DNA of 40,542 bases from Candidatus Aalborgicola danicus (GCA_016703945.1 JADJBC010000029.1:1-40542), one strand, 5' to 3'; positions 8,804-18,279 are shown, numbered from the stretch's first letter. Program-made: numbers and translations. Notes: generated from the letters alone by a model not told the origin.

Positions 8804-9471
8804 ATGCGCCTGCTGCTGATTGAAGACGATGCACCGCTGCGGCTCTCGCTCGCACTGCGTCTGGAGGCCGATGGCTACCGGGTGGATCAGGCCACTGATG
8901 GGGAAGACGGCCTATTCAGCACGCGAGTACCCAGTGGACCTGGCCATCGTCGATCTAGGTTTACCCAAGCTCAATGGACTCACGGTCGTGCAACGGCTGC
9001 GCGCCGATGGCAAGGCCTTGCCCATCCTCATCCTCACTGCGCGCGGCAGTTGGCAAGACAAGGTGGTTGGGCTGGAGTCGGGCGCCGACGACTACCTGGT
9101 CAAACCGTTTGAGTACCCCGAGCTGGCCGCGCGTCAAGGCGCTGCTGCGCCGCGCCATGAAGGCCGCCACCGAGGTGCTGACCGTGGGGCCGCTCAGCCT
9201 GGACATCGCTGCGCAGGCCGCCCACCTGAACGGTGCGCCCATAGAGCTGACGGCGTTTGAATACCGTGTGCTCGAATTCTTGGTACGCGAGCGTGCACGC
9301 GTCGTCAGCAAGCAAGAGCTGGCCGACTACCTCTACCCCCACGACCAGGACCGCGACAGCAACGTGCTGGAGGTGCTGGTGGGCCGCCTGCGTCGCAAAC
9401 TGGACCCCGAAGGCACGCTAGCCCCGATAGAAACCCTGCGTGGGCGCGGCTACCGCTTCACCCTTGAATGA
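8804..9471 (+). pseudogene. OmpR/PhoB-type response regulator, two frameshifts
   Basis: DNA-binding response regulator of about 222 residues, split over three frames. The receiver domain starts MRLLLIEDDAPLRLSLALRL; after an indel near 8915 it continues with VDLAIVDLGLPKLNGLTVV (phospho-acceptor Asp), ILTARGSWQDKVVGLESGA and DDYLVKPFEYPELAAR. After a second indel near 9133 (one C missing) comes the winged-helix part, with IELTAFEYRVLEFLVRERA, DSNVLEVLVGRLRRKLD and TLRGRGYRFTLE. All key parts are present, so the gene was or is functional; both breaks look like single-base events. Its TGA overlaps the kinase ATG (ATGA). Confidence 0.85.
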
Positions 9472-10826
9472 CGCGGGTCGCCCCCCCCATGAGGTTTGAC
9501 GCGTTGTCGATCCGCGTCCGGCTGATGGTGGGCGGTGCTGTGGTGCTGCTGGCCTTCATGGCCGTGGCCGGCGTGGCCCTGCAACGGGCCCATGCCGATG
9601 GCGTGCGCGCCGCGCATTACGCCCGTTTGCAAAGCACGGTGTACCTGCTGTTAGCCGGGGCCGAGCTGGACGCTGCGGGCGCGCTGGTCATGCCGACCGA
9701 GTTTGCCGAACCACGCCTGTCGCTGCCTAGCTCGGGCCTCTACGCCCGCATCGTCAATGTCGCGCGGGGTGAGGCATGGCAATCGGCATCCACCCTTGGG
9801 CAGGCTCCGCCCTTTGATGGCGACGTTCCGGTAGGTGAGTGGCGTTACGACACGGTGCAGGCGCCTGCGGGCGCATTCTTGTCCGCCAGCTACGGCGTAC
9901 GCTGGGCAGGGCAGGACAAGGCCAGTGTGCGACTGGTGTTATCGGTGGCGGAGAGCAGCGTCGCGTTCGATCGCGAAACGAGGGCCTTTCAGCGCACGCT
10001 GTGGGCTTGGCTGGGCGGGGCGGGTCTGTTGTTGTTGCTGTCGCAGACCTTGCTGTTGCGCTGGGGCCTGGCGCCGCTTGAGCGGGTGTCGCAAGAAATT
10101 GCCCTTATTGAAAGCGGCAAACAGGCCGAGGTGCAGGGTCGCTACCCCGCCGAGATTGCGGCCCTCACCGGCAGCCTCAACACCCTCATCCAACAAGAGC
10201 GAGTGCGCCAGACGCGCTACAAAGAAGCGCTGAGCTATCTAGCCCATAGCCTGAAAACCCCGCTGGCTGTGCTGCGCTCCGCCCTAGGCCAACCCGACCA
10301 ACTGGCTGACACCGTGGCGCAACAGGTAAGCCGCATGGACCATATCGTGCAGCACCAACTGGGCCGCGCCGGTGCTAGCGGTGCCGCGCGTTTTGCGCCC
10401 TGGCTGGCACTGGCACCGGTGGTGGGGCGCATTCGCGATTCGCTGGCCAAGGTATATGCCGACAAACAATTGGTCTTCACTGTGGATTGCCCGCCCGACC
10501 TGACTTGGCGCATGGACGAGGGTGATGCCTTCGAGATGCTGGGCAATGTGATGGACAACGCAGCCAAGTGGGCCACGGGGCGCGTGGGCGTGCGGCTGTG
10601 GCGCGAAGGTAGTGCCCTGCGCATCAGTGTGCAGGATGACGGCCCCGGCTTTACCGACACGCAGGCCGTGCTGCAACTGCATGTGCGCATGGACGAAAAA
10701 GTGCCCGGCCATGGAGTTGGCTTGGCCGTGGTGAACGACTTGGTGGCCAGCCACGAAGGCACGCTGACGCTGGGGGCTTCGGCTTGGGGCGGGGCGCAGA
10801 TCGACATTGCGCTGCCTGTAGCCTGA
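9468..10826 (+). CDS. Sensor histidine kinase (PhoQ-like)
   Basis: Intact 452-residue membrane kinase that phosphorylates the preceding regulator. Membrane segments lie near residues 15-38 (MVGGAVVLLAFMAVAGVAL) and 175-200 (WLGGAGLLLLLSQTLLLRW), enclosing a periplasmic sensor of about 135 residues with YDTVQAPAGAFLSASYGVRW. A HAMP-like linker leads to the H-box SYLAHSLKTPLAVLRSAL (His about 260). The N-box is EMLGNVMDNAAKWA, the G1 box QDDGPGF and the G2 box GHGVGLAVVNDL. The start overlaps the regulator stop, indicating translational coupling. The sensor domain resembles PhoQ-like kinases paired with PepSY proteins; the ligand is unknown. Confidence 0.9.
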   Translation: MTRVAPPMRFDALSIRVRLMVGGAVVLLAFMAVAGVALQRAHADGVRAAHYARLQSTVYLLLAGAELDAAGALVMPTEFAEPRLSLPSSGLYARIVNVARGEAWQSASTLGQAPPFDGDVPVGEWRYDTVQAPAGAFLSASYGVRWAGQDKASVRLVLSVAESSVAFDRETRAFQRTLWAWLGGAGLLLLLSQTLLLRWGLAPLERVSQEIALIESGKQAEVQGRYPAEIAALTGSLNTLIQQERVRQTRYKEALSYLAHSLKTPLAVLRSALGQPDQLADTVAQQVSRMDHIVQHQLGRAGASGAARFAPWLALAPVVGRIRDSLAKVYADKQLVFTVDCPPDLTWRMDEGDAFEMLGNVMDNAAKWATGRVGVRLWREGSALRISVQDDGPGFTDTQAVLQLHVRMDEKVPGHGVGLAVVNDLVASHEGTLTLGASAWGGAQIDIALPVA

Positions 10827-10957
10827 AACACGGTGTTACTTTCTCAGAGCCCTAGTTGGAGGGAAACAGGGGCTTGCGGCCAGATTTTTGCTTTGGTTCA
10901 GTTTGCGTTCATGCACCGGGGCGCACCATGGAACCCTGTCAACCCAAGGAGCAATCC

Positions 10958-11353
10958 ATGAACCGCATCGTTATCCTCAAGTCTCTTGCCGTAGTAGCTC
11001 TGGCGCTGGGCACTTTGGCTGCCGCCACCACGGCCCATGCGCGCGACGACGTGCAATTCTCCATCACGCTAGGAACCCCTGGCGTCTATGTTCAACCGGC
11101 TCCGGTCTATGCGCACCCCCGCCCCGTGTATGTGCAGCCCCGGCCCATATATGCGCAGCCGATATCGAGCTATGTGTATCCCCGCCCTGTCTACTACACG
11201 CAACCGGCCCCTGTGTACGGTGGTTGGGGCCACCAACGCCAACGCCACCACCATGGCCGCGACATGAACAACCGAGGCCCCATGCGTGACTACGACCATG
11301 ACGGCATCCCCAACCGCTATGACCGTTTCCCGGGCAATCCGAACTGGCGGTGA
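10958..11353 (+). CDS. Small secreted protein with PQP/VY repeats and acidic metal-binding-like tail
   Basis: 131 residues from the ATG at 10958, with AAGGAG seven to eight bases upstream. Signal peptide ending TTAHA. The middle is a run of five to six imperfect repeats of the form (Q/H)P-x-PVY (QPAPVYAHPRPVYVQPRPIY and similar), the basis of its Pro/Tyr/Gln bias. Then comes a His-rich GHQRQRHHHGRDM and a C-terminal DYDHDGIPNRYDRFPGNP, which resembles thrombospondin-type-3 calcium-binding repeats. Proteins of this build are frequent, poorly characterised envelope proteins in betaproteobacteria. Probably transcribed on its own. Confidence 0.75.
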   Translation: MNRIVILKSLAVVALALGTLAAATTAHARDDVQFSITLGTPGVYVQPAPVYAHPRPVYVQPRPIYAQPISSYVYPRPVYYTQPAPVYGGWGHQRQRHHHGRDMNNRGPMRDYDHDGIPNRYDRFPGNPNWR

Positions 11354-11717
11354 GCGGAGATGTCTTTGTCCAACTGACGCCACGGGGTTATTCCGGCGGG
11401 CACCAGACGGCACCCCAGCACAACCAGTTGGGGCTAGGGCAATGTCTGGAGTGTGTTTGGACGCGACCGCAGTTCGGGCCATTTCCAGTCATTGGTCAGT
11501 GACCGCTTCAAGGCTGGAAGTTGGGCAGTTCCAAGGCGGTTCGCCGGAACGCTATTTGAGGCAGTGGTGACCCATCGTTCCGGGCTCGTGTCCATTGCGC
11601 CGATACACGACGGGTGCGGCTGGCACCCATTCAAAAGCCATGCACTGCATTGTTTGCCACCGCACAGAGTGGAATCGTTATAAACTATATAAACGGTTTA
11701 TTAACAAGGGGGCCACG
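11354..11717. other. Intergenic stretch, no gene recognised
   Basis: No coding sequence supported. Near 11681-11702 lies an AT-rich patch (ATAAACTATATAAACGG) that could be a promoter for the short frame that follows. Confidence 0.35.
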
Positions 11718-11843
11718 ATGTTTTATTCTCTTATTTCCCGTTGGTTTAGAGCAATGACGAAGCACCACGCTTTGCACCAGCCCGAGCATGTGGGGCCGTA
11801 TGCTGGGAGCTACCTAGAGCGCCAAAACTGGGACCACTCATAG
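11718..11843 (+). CDS. Short hypothetical protein, 41 residues
   Basis: A 41-codon frame starting MFYSLISRWFRAMTKHHAL and ending LERQNWDHS, preceded by AAGGGGG five to seven bases upstream and an AT-rich promoter-like patch. The amino-terminal half is amphipathic, as in many short bacterial proteins. There are no homologues I can name. It is kept because of the ribosome site and promoter-like context, not because of any recognised domain. Confidence 0.35.
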   Translation: MFYSLISRWFRAMTKHHALHQPEHVGPYAGSYLERQNWDHS

Positions 11844-11983
11844 TCTCTCTACGCGCCCGCCCACAACAAATTTAACTGGCCGAAGTGCCGGTTCTTTTGG
11901 TACTGGCTACGCAGCCATGATGCGCCCCAACTGCCTTGCCGAGACTGCCCCCACCATCCCCGGCGTGGATTCAATCTGATAGC

Positions 11984-12223
11984 CTACAAGCCAAATCTAA
12001 ACCCACCCATACGCATTAATTCAGCGTCAAATAGTGGCGCTACCAAGCCACGAAGCACTTGTGAGGTGAATGGGTCTACCGAATTCGCCATGCGGACTGT
12101 GCGCGCGCCTCTGGGCCGGAAGCCGAAGTAGGAAAACCCAATAGGAAGCTGACGTTTGTCGGCTGTCACATTGATTTGCAGTCGCTGAATCGAGCGCGTT
12201 TCAAATGAACACGCGCGAAGCAA
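11984..12223 (-). CDS. Hypothetical protein fragment
   Basis: 79-codon frame ending FDAELMRMGGFRFGL with SFETRSIQRLQINVTADKRQ and LPIGFSYFGFRPRGARTV inside. The composition looks protein-like, but no family is recognised, no ribosome site precedes the ATG, and the beginning may be missing. The flanks 11844-11983 and 12224-12296 show nothing else. Confidence 0.25.
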   Translation of the reverse strand: MLRACSFETRSIQRLQINVTADKRQLPIGFSYFGFRPRGARTVRMANSVDPFTSQVLRGLVAPLFDAELMRMGGFRFGL

Positions 12224-12296
12224 GCGAGTAGGAGATCAGATATCAGCCCGCGTCTGCAAGAGTTGGATGGCGAATGTTCATTTGCGTGCGCAAGGC

Positions 12297-12512
12297 CTAC
12301 AAGTCCAACAGGCGCAAACCGCCGTAGTCAAAGGCAATGGCGCCATATACATCCAACACCGTCAACGCTTCATTTACCCGCTGGCGTGAGAGACCGACGA
12401 GATCCGCCAGTTCTTGTTGAGTGATGTTGAGCACTGTCGCAAAGCATGGATACATGACCGGGTTCAACAAGGCCGCCAGACTACGTGCAACGCCAATATC
12501 AGGATTGGTCAT
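12297..12512 (-). pseudogene. Crp/Fnr-type helix-turn-helix, N-terminally truncated
   Basis: 71 codons from an ATG at 12512 that match only the C-terminal DNA-binding domain of Crp/Fnr regulators: LLNPVMYPCFATVLNITQQE, then the recognition part LADLVGLSRQRVNEALTVL, then AFDYGGLRLLDL. The cyclic-nucleotide-binding domain, about 150 residues, is absent. The fragment overlaps the 3' end of the adenylate cyclase gene on the same strand by about 14 bp in another frame. Either the regulator gene was truncated by a deletion or, with one indel, the HTH is a C-terminal extension of the cyclase. Confidence 0.6.
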
Positions 12513-14494
12513 GCAATCTGGACTTCTCGCCTTTAACAAAGTACATATCCATCTCCCCTTTTCCCTTGGCAAAGACTTTCCCTCGATACTCGCAATCGTA
12601 GATTTCCCGAATTAAGTCGTAGGTATACGCAGAAATGTTGACCCGCCCAATCTCGCCGGAGCTCTCCATGCGTGATGCAATGTTGACCGTGTCACCCCAG
12701 ATATCAAATGCGTAACGCTTAGTGCCGACCACACCGGCCCCACCGGGCCAGTGTGCAGACCCACCCGCAGGCGCCACTTGAAAGCCGACTGTTTGTTGCG
12801 CTCCTCCAGCCAATTGATCATCAATAGACCGGCTTGTACGCAGCGTTTGGCATGGTCGGCACACAGGTAGGTACACCGGCCGCAGCCATGTAGGAGTCGC
12901 CGATTGTCTTGATTTTCTCAACCCCACACTCATCAGTAATTTGGTCAAAGGCGGCAAAGATGCTGTTCAACTCTGCCACCATACGGTCCGGTGGCATCGT
13001 AGTTGCGGCCTGGGTGAAGCCGCTCAAGTCCGTAAACAGAACCGAGACAGATTCATGCCAAACTGGTTTGGCTACACCCGAGGCGGCCAACTCTCGTGCG
13101 ATTTCTGTAGGCAGCATGTTGTTGAGCAATTCCTGGGTACGCCCTCGTTCTGTTTGCAGTTCCTGGGTGCGCTGTTGAACCTTGCCTTCAAGTTCGCGCG
13201 CAGACCGCTTCAGGACCATATAGATACTTGCCATGATCGCCAGCAAGGCGCCCATGAACGTGACAAGAAGTTGTAGTCGCTTGTTGTTGATTTCGGCGTC
13301 TTTCAGGCCGTTCTCACGCGCCAAAAGCTCAATCTTCTTCTGACGCTGCACAGAGTCGAACTGTTCTTGCAAGCCTGCAACCGCCTTTTCGCGGTCAGAC
13401 CTAAAGATTTGGTCTCTCAACTTCTGCTGCTCGAGGAGGGTTGCAATCGCCTCGCGATAAAGACCGGCCTGCTCATACATGCGGCTTAGTTCACCCAGAA
13501 TGGCTTCCTCGTCAGCAATAGCACCCGATTGCTGCATCGCTTTAAAAGCGGCACGGACCTCGGCATCGCCCTCCCGGATCTTGCCCTGCCCCATCAAAGC
13601 AAAGCCGACATTGCTTTGCGCCATGGCCAGCCCAGTCGTATCGGTCGCCTCTCTGAACTTGGCCATGGCCTGCCGGGCAAACACTTCAGCCTTGGTGTGG
13701 TTTTTGCTGATCAGATAGCTGTCACCAATGTTATTGAGCGCAGTAGCCTGTAGTCCCACCAAACCGGCCTCGCGTCCGATGGCGAGTGCCTTCTCATAAG
13801 CTGATAGCGAATCTTTGCTTCGCCCCAAGCTGGCAAGAGTGGCGCCCTGATTCAAGTAGAGTGTTCCCTTGAGCTTGGTGGACCCTACCTCATGAGCAAG
13901 AACCAGACCCTCCTCAATGACTTGCAGGGCTTTGTCCCAGTTGGTCATGACCATATAGATGAGGCGTATTGCAGGCTTTTCAGTGTGCTCTCCAGCGCAA
14001 CTTCGAACCCGCCCACAGTCAACTGTGCATTGCCCAAAGTCGAGTAAAAAGCGCCACAAGGCCAGCGGATCGGCGGTTTGCAAAGCCATGGCTTCGATAG
14101 CAACCAGTCGGGCTATGGCGGCATGTGCCTTACCCGAAATATTAAACATGGATGCGGAACTGGATGTGGCAATCACCTCACCCACATCGTCCTTGTTGGC
14201 TTGCGCCAACTGCAACAGATTCGCCGTCGAGGCCTGCGCCTCATCCAATTTGGCGGCATCGACCTGGACGGTGATGAGCGTGCTTAGATACTCGCGGCGA
14301 ATGGTGTAGGGCGTGTCAGCGCCCAACGCAGCGCCCACGTCCAGCAGTTGCCTGAGGGCTTGCGCATTGTTTGTTTCTGACAGTTTTTGCAGTGCTTCAA
14401 TGCGCGCCAGAACCGCCGGCTGTGCCAAGGCAACCCCATGCCATCCAATCAGCATTGCGAAGACAAAAGTAGCGGATCGAAATAAATGTCCCAT
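12499..14494 (-). CDS. Class III adenylate cyclase with TPR sensor region, two frameshifts
   Basis: Membrane-anchored cyclase making cAMP from ATP. The start at 14494 is followed by a signal-like hydrophobic stretch (SATFVFAMLIGWHGVALAQ). TPR-like repeats fill about residues 60-370 (LGRSKDSLSAYEKALAIGRE, LNNIGDSYLISKNHTKAEVF), then comes a coiled coil, a membrane segment LLVTFMGALLAIMASIYMVL and a second coiled coil. Catalytic motifs are SVLFTDLSGFTQA (metal Asp about 489), KIKTIGDSYMAAAGV (metal Asp about 533) and, in another frame after indels near 12870 and 12748, FDIWGDTVNIASRMES (adenine-binding Asp, Asn and Arg). The Lys and Asp specificity residues favour adenylate over guanylate cyclase. 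With two indels corrected the length is about 665 residues. A Crp-type HTH scrap follows. Confidence 0.82.
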
Positions 14495-15148
14495 TTGGAA
14501 GATGCTACTTCAGGTAGTTGACCGCCAAACAATGAGACGGTTTGAACGCTTTTGCCAATCCGAACGCGAAATGAATCAGGCAACGTTCGGACGCCAAGGG
14601 CTGGCACGCGCCGGTCATCACGTCAGGCGAACCAGCACGATTGACCTCCGACGCAGCAGCCAAGGCACCTTGCAACGCCGGGTTGGGCCTGACCATTCGA
14701 TTGATCGCTGCGTTGAAAGTATGAAAATCACGATTGGTCAGCGTCTCCCGCGACTCCTGTTGAAACCGGCTTGTGCTTTTTCTATGGCTACGCTGCGCGT
14801 ACACGGTGCGAGATATGCTCGTCAGTCTCGTCTGACCGCCCAGGGCACACAGGCGTCCGACCCGAACTGCGGCTTACTGGTCTCGGAAATTATGAAGCTG
14901 GCTTACCCGATACCGGACCGTCGTCAGCGGCAGCTTGCGCCCCGAAGCGGGTCTCCAACCTGTTATTCCATGAATTACCGAGCGACAAAAAAATGTCTTA
15001 CGGAAAGCGATCATTCACCAATGTCGGCTTGCCCAATCCCGCGTTCCACAACCGATTGATTTCCTCACCGATTCCCGTCGTTTTGGAGCACGGACCAAAA
15101 TGAGATACTGTGGAAAGTCAGTTGATCAATGATGGGATCGAAGTTGCC
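14495..15148. other. Non-coding-looking stretch
   Basis: No convincing gene. A 20-mer at 14877-14896 (CTGGTCTCGGAAATTATGAA) matches 31462-31481 at 18 of 20 positions, both in poorly coding DNA, so a dispersed intergenic element is possible. A GTG at 15110 is an alternative start for the next gene. Confidence 0.35.
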
Positions 15149-15427
15149 ATGTCCACACCAAACATCCAGAAGCCACTGCTCGGCGTCGCGATTTCCACGG
15201 CGCTACTGCTCGGGATACCAGCTATCGCCATGCAATTCACGCCGGAAGTGTCCTGGGGTCCCGGGGACTTCTTGGCTGCCGCAATACTTCTGTTTGGAGC
15301 CGGAACGCTCATTGTCCTGAGTCGCAACCACGTCACTAGGCCAACTGGTCGAATCGCTTGGACCCTCGGCGTCTTGATTGCTCTGGCATTGGTCTGGGCA
15401 GAGCTTGCAGTCGGCATCTTCAGTTGA
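15149..15427 (+). CDS. Small three-segment membrane protein, hypothetical
   Basis: 92 residues from the ATG at 15149 (MSTPNIQKPLLG); an in-frame GTG at 15110 would add 13. Three membrane segments are clear: VAISTALLLGIPAIAMQF, FLAAAILLFGAGTLIVL and IAWTLGVLIALALVWAELAV. Small proteins of this pattern occur widely in proteobacteria without a known function. No operon partner. Confidence 0.65.
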   Translation: MSTPNIQKPLLGVAISTALLLGIPAIAMQFTPEVSWGPGDFLAAAILLFGAGTLIVLSRNHVTRPTGRIAWTLGVLIALALVWAELAVGIFS

Positions 15428-15885
15428 GCGTTGCTACGAGTTGACGTTGGGTGATCGCATGGCTGTGCTCCTGTTGTGAAACGAGGCCAATTGCCTCGTT
15501 GCACAAGATGGGCATGAACAGGTGCGATTGGCCTGCCCCAAAGCAGCCAATGAGGTCGCCGCAGCGTGGTGCGCAGGCAACTCAATTGTCAGGGCTGTTC
15601 TACTCAGGTAGAAGACAGGGTGTCAATGGAGCCGAACCGGGATCTGGCAGCACAACCGGCACCAAACCACAAGGTGTATCAGCGCTTCATCGGATGACTC
15701 AAGGAGACGTCGACTTAGCTGCTTTTCGGGCTAGCGTGTCAGCGCCGTCAACCCGAAGCTGGCTGGGTCCCCAAAGGCCACGACTTTGGGCATCCGCCAG
15801 ACCTCAACTACGCAAGCCAAAGATGCTGGGAACCCGAAACCCTCAAACCACGCGCCCTCATGCGATTTGAATCGGCTGAGGTACC
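15428..15885. other. Intergenic stretch upstream of the monooxygenase
   Basis: No gene supported in 458 bp. The last bases supply the GAGG ribosome site (about 15877-15880) of the monooxygenase gene. Confidence 0.4.
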
Positions 15886-17367
15886 ATGAGAATGATCGAA
15901 CATTTTGATGTGTTGATTGTCGGAGCAGGCCTGTCCGGAATCGGTATGGCCTGCCACCTGCAACGAGAATCACCGGGCAAGCGCTATGCAATTCTTGAGC
16001 GACGCCAGGCGATTGGGGGTACCTGGGATTTGTTCCGGTATCCCGGTGTTCGTTCGGACTCGGATATGTTCACCTTTGCGTATGCGTTCAGGCCTTGGGA
16101 GTCTAAAACCATACTGGCTGAAGGTGCGCTGGTACGCAACTACCTGATCGACACGGCCAGGGAGTTCGGCGTGGATAAAAACATCCGTTTCGGTTTGAAG
16201 ATAACGCCGGCACATTGGTCCAGCACGGACCAGCTTTGGAACGTGGAAGCCGCGCATGAGGCCACCGGTGAGAACCTGGTTTACAGCTGCAGCTTTTTGA
16301 TCAGTTGCACCGGATACTACGACTATGACCAGGGACACTTGCCACAATTTGCAGGCAAGGATGCGTTCAAGGGGCAGTGCATCCACCCGCAGTTCTGGCC
16401 TGACAACCTGGATTACAGAGGCAAAAAAATTGTAGTGATCGGCAGCGGTGCCACCGCGGTGACGCTGGTGCCTTCCATGGCGCCAGATGCTGCCCACATC
16501 ACCATGCTGCAACGCTCTCCGACCTATATTTTCAGCCTTCCGGGTTATGGAAAGTGGATCGGCTTCCTGGAAAAACTACTTCCTCCCAACTTGCTGTTCG
16601 GCACACTGCGCTCCATCCACATCCGTTTGCAACGTGCACTCTATAAAAGTGCCAAACGCTGGCCGCATGCCGTGCAGCGGTTTCTCCTGCGACCTGTAGA
16701 ACGCTACATGGGCAAGGATTTTGATATGCGCCATTTCACCCCAGCCTACAGGCCCTGGGACCAGCGCCTGTGCATGGTGCCGGATGGCGATTTGTTACAG
16801 GCAATCAAGTCAGGCAAAGCCTCGGTGGTGACAGACGAGATCCAGTCGTTCACCGCAAGCGGGATTGCGCTCAAGTCCGGCTTGCACTTGGACGCAGATA
16901 TTGTGGTTACCGCCACCGGCTTGCGGTTAAAGACATTTGGCGGCGTGCAAATTCGCGTGGATGGCGAACCGATTGTTGCATCGCAGTTGTTAAGCTACCG
17001 GGCAGTGTTGATGCAGGATTTGCCGAATTTTGGGTTTGTTTTGGGGTACACCAACGCCTCCTGGACGCTGAAGTCTGACATGGCATCGCGCTACATCTGT
17101 CGCCTGATCAACCACATGGATCGACAGGGGTGCACCAGTGCGACGCCCCGTGCGCCTGCCACCGAAAGGAGCGATGGCAATGTGATGGGCTCACTGAGCG
17201 CAGGTTATGTGCAACGGGCGATGGACGAGCTGCCGCGCCAGGGGCAGAGCGGGCCATGGAAGGTTACTCATGCGTTTGAGCATGACCAGCCTATGTTGCT
17301 CCAAGACCCCATCGACGATGGTTTTCTTGAATTTGGCTTTAAAAAAGCGCCCGCATTAAGCGCTTAA
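15886..17367 (+). CDS. Flavin-containing Baeyer-Villiger-type monooxygenase
   Basis: Intact 493-residue FAD/NADPH enzyme that inserts oxygen next to a carbonyl or oxidises heteroatoms. The FAD-binding Rossmann motif is VLIVGAGLSGIGMACHL (residues 9-25), followed by ERRQAIGGTWDLFRYPGVRS. The NADPH-binding motif is IVVIGSGATAVTLVPSM. The Baeyer-Villiger fingerprint appears as FKGQCIHPQFWPDNLDY, matching F-x-G-x3-H-P-x2-W-P. Length and motifs resemble the EthA-like group. Start ATG has GAGG seven bases upstream. It converges on an alpha/beta hydrolase gene, sharing the last 12 bases, so a ketone-to-ester-to-acid route is plausible. Substrate unknown. Confidence 0.9.
   Translation: MRMIEHFDVLIVGAGLSGIGMACHLQRESPGKRYAILERRQAIGGTWDLFRYPGVRSDSDMFTFAYAFRPWESKTILAEGALVRNYLIDTAREFGVDKNIRFGLKITPAHWSSTDQLWNVEAAHEATGENLVYSCSFLISCTGYYDYDQGHLPQFAGKDAFKGQCIHPQFWPDNLDYRGKKIVVIGSGATAVTLVPSMAPDAAHITMLQRSPTYIFSLPGYGKWIGFLEKLLPPNLLFGTLRSIHIRLQRALYKSAKRWPHAVQRFLLRPVERYMGKDFDMRHFTPAYRPWDQRLCMVPDGDLLQAIKSGKASVVTDEIQSFTASGIALKSGLHLDADIVVTATGLRLKTFGGVQIRVDGEPIVASQLLSYRAVLMQDLPNFGFVLGYTNASWTLKSDMASRYICRLINHMDRQGCTSATPRAPATERSDGNVMGSLSAGYVQRAMDELPRQGQSGPWKVTHAFEHDQPMLLQDPIDDGFLEFGFKKAPALSA
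17356..17367. repeat. Shared 12-bp palindrome holding both convergent stops
   Basis: TTAAGCGCTTAA is its own reverse complement and encodes Leu-Ser-Ala-stop on both strands: the plus-strand monooxygenase and the minus-strand hydrolase both end in LSA with the stop inside it. Confidence 0.95.
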
Positions 17368-18279
17368 GCCAGCTGCAAATTGCAGGAAATCACGCGCTGT
17401 TTTTTTAGGCGCCTCCAACATGGGCACGTGCCCTATACCGGCCATGACAATGCACTGGCTTGCCGGAAACACCGCTCGCTGTGTTTGCACTGCAGCCGGG
17501 TTGAGTAACCGGTCTTCAGCCCCCCAAACAATGAGAGCCGGGGTTGGCAGATCCTTGTATTGCGACTCCAACATTGGCGAGTTGATAGCCAGATCTTTCA
17601 GAATTTCGCTGTGTAACGCATAGTCCTGGATACCGCGTTGCGCCAGCGCCCGCTTCAAGAAACCCGGGAAATAGGGTGGACGCGACATGGTTGCCCGAAT
17701 CAGCCGATCCGCCCCTGAAAGATCGCGAATCAAAAGCGGGAATTCGCCTGAGGCAAGGTACTCCTGAAGCATAGGCGTGTTGTGCGCCGCTTCTGTACCG
17801 GCGGCGTCCAGCAGCCACACGGCCCGGACTTGCTGGGGATGGCGGGCAGCGTACTCGCTGGCAATGAATCCACCCATAGAGTTGCCGCCCAGCACCATTC
17901 GTTCTATGCCAAGTGCCCGGACAAATACATGCAGGCGCTCCACCTGATCTGCCATTCGGTAGCTCGCCGCTGGGTCCCGAGTGGCGTCGCCAAAACCGGG
18001 CAAGTCCGGCACTATGACCCGAAAATGAGGGACCAGATGGCCTGCCAGCCGTGTGAAATTGTCTTTGTCCCCGGCAAAGCCGTGAATCAAAACCAATACG
18101 TCCCCGTGACCCCCCTCCAAGTAGGGCATCGTAAAACCAGATGCCGTCTGGGACTTGAGCGTCAGCCCGTTTCGCTTGCGTTCCAGAGCCAGTGCCCATC
18201 GGGTCGCAACATGCGGCTGCAGTTGGACAAAAATTGCGAGCAGCAGCACGGCCCCAATCAGGCCATATACAAAATACAT
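17356..18279 (-). CDS. Membrane-anchored alpha/beta hydrolase
   Basis: 307-residue alpha/beta-hydrolase starting at the ATG at 18279 (MYFVYGLIGAVLLLAIFVQL), which is a membrane anchor. The ATG shares its A with the TGA of the upstream MAPEG gene. Motifs: oxyanion HGFAGDKDNF, LPGFGDATRDPAA, nucleophile elbow GGNSMGGF (Ser about 134), acid in VWGAEDRLLNP, His in GIGHVPMLEAP. All catalytic residues are present. The sequence resembles meta-cleavage-product hydrolases and lipases with an N-terminal anchor. It is translated with MAPEG and faces the monooxygenase. The substrate is unknown; hydrolysis of the monooxygenase product is an inference. Confidence 0.88.
   Translation of the reverse strand: MYFVYGLIGAVLLLAIFVQLQPHVATRWALALERKRNGLTLKSQTASGFTMPYLEGGHGDVLVLIHGFAGDKDNFTRLAGHLVPHFRVIVPDLPGFGDATRDPAASYRMADQVERLHVFVRALGIERMVLGGNSMGGFIASEYAARHPQQVRAVWLLDAAGTEAAHNTPMLQEYLASGEFPLLIRDLSGADRLIRATMSRPPYFPGFLKRALAQRGIQDYALHSEILKDLAINSPMLESQYKDLPTPALIVWGAEDRLLNPAAVQTQRAVFPASQCIVMAGIGHVPMLEAPKKTARDFLQFAAGLSA

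Noticed and set aside
14313..15059. 248-codon plus-strand open frame
   Set aside because: Its first part is antisense to the adenylate cyclase and the rest has no motif or ribosome site.
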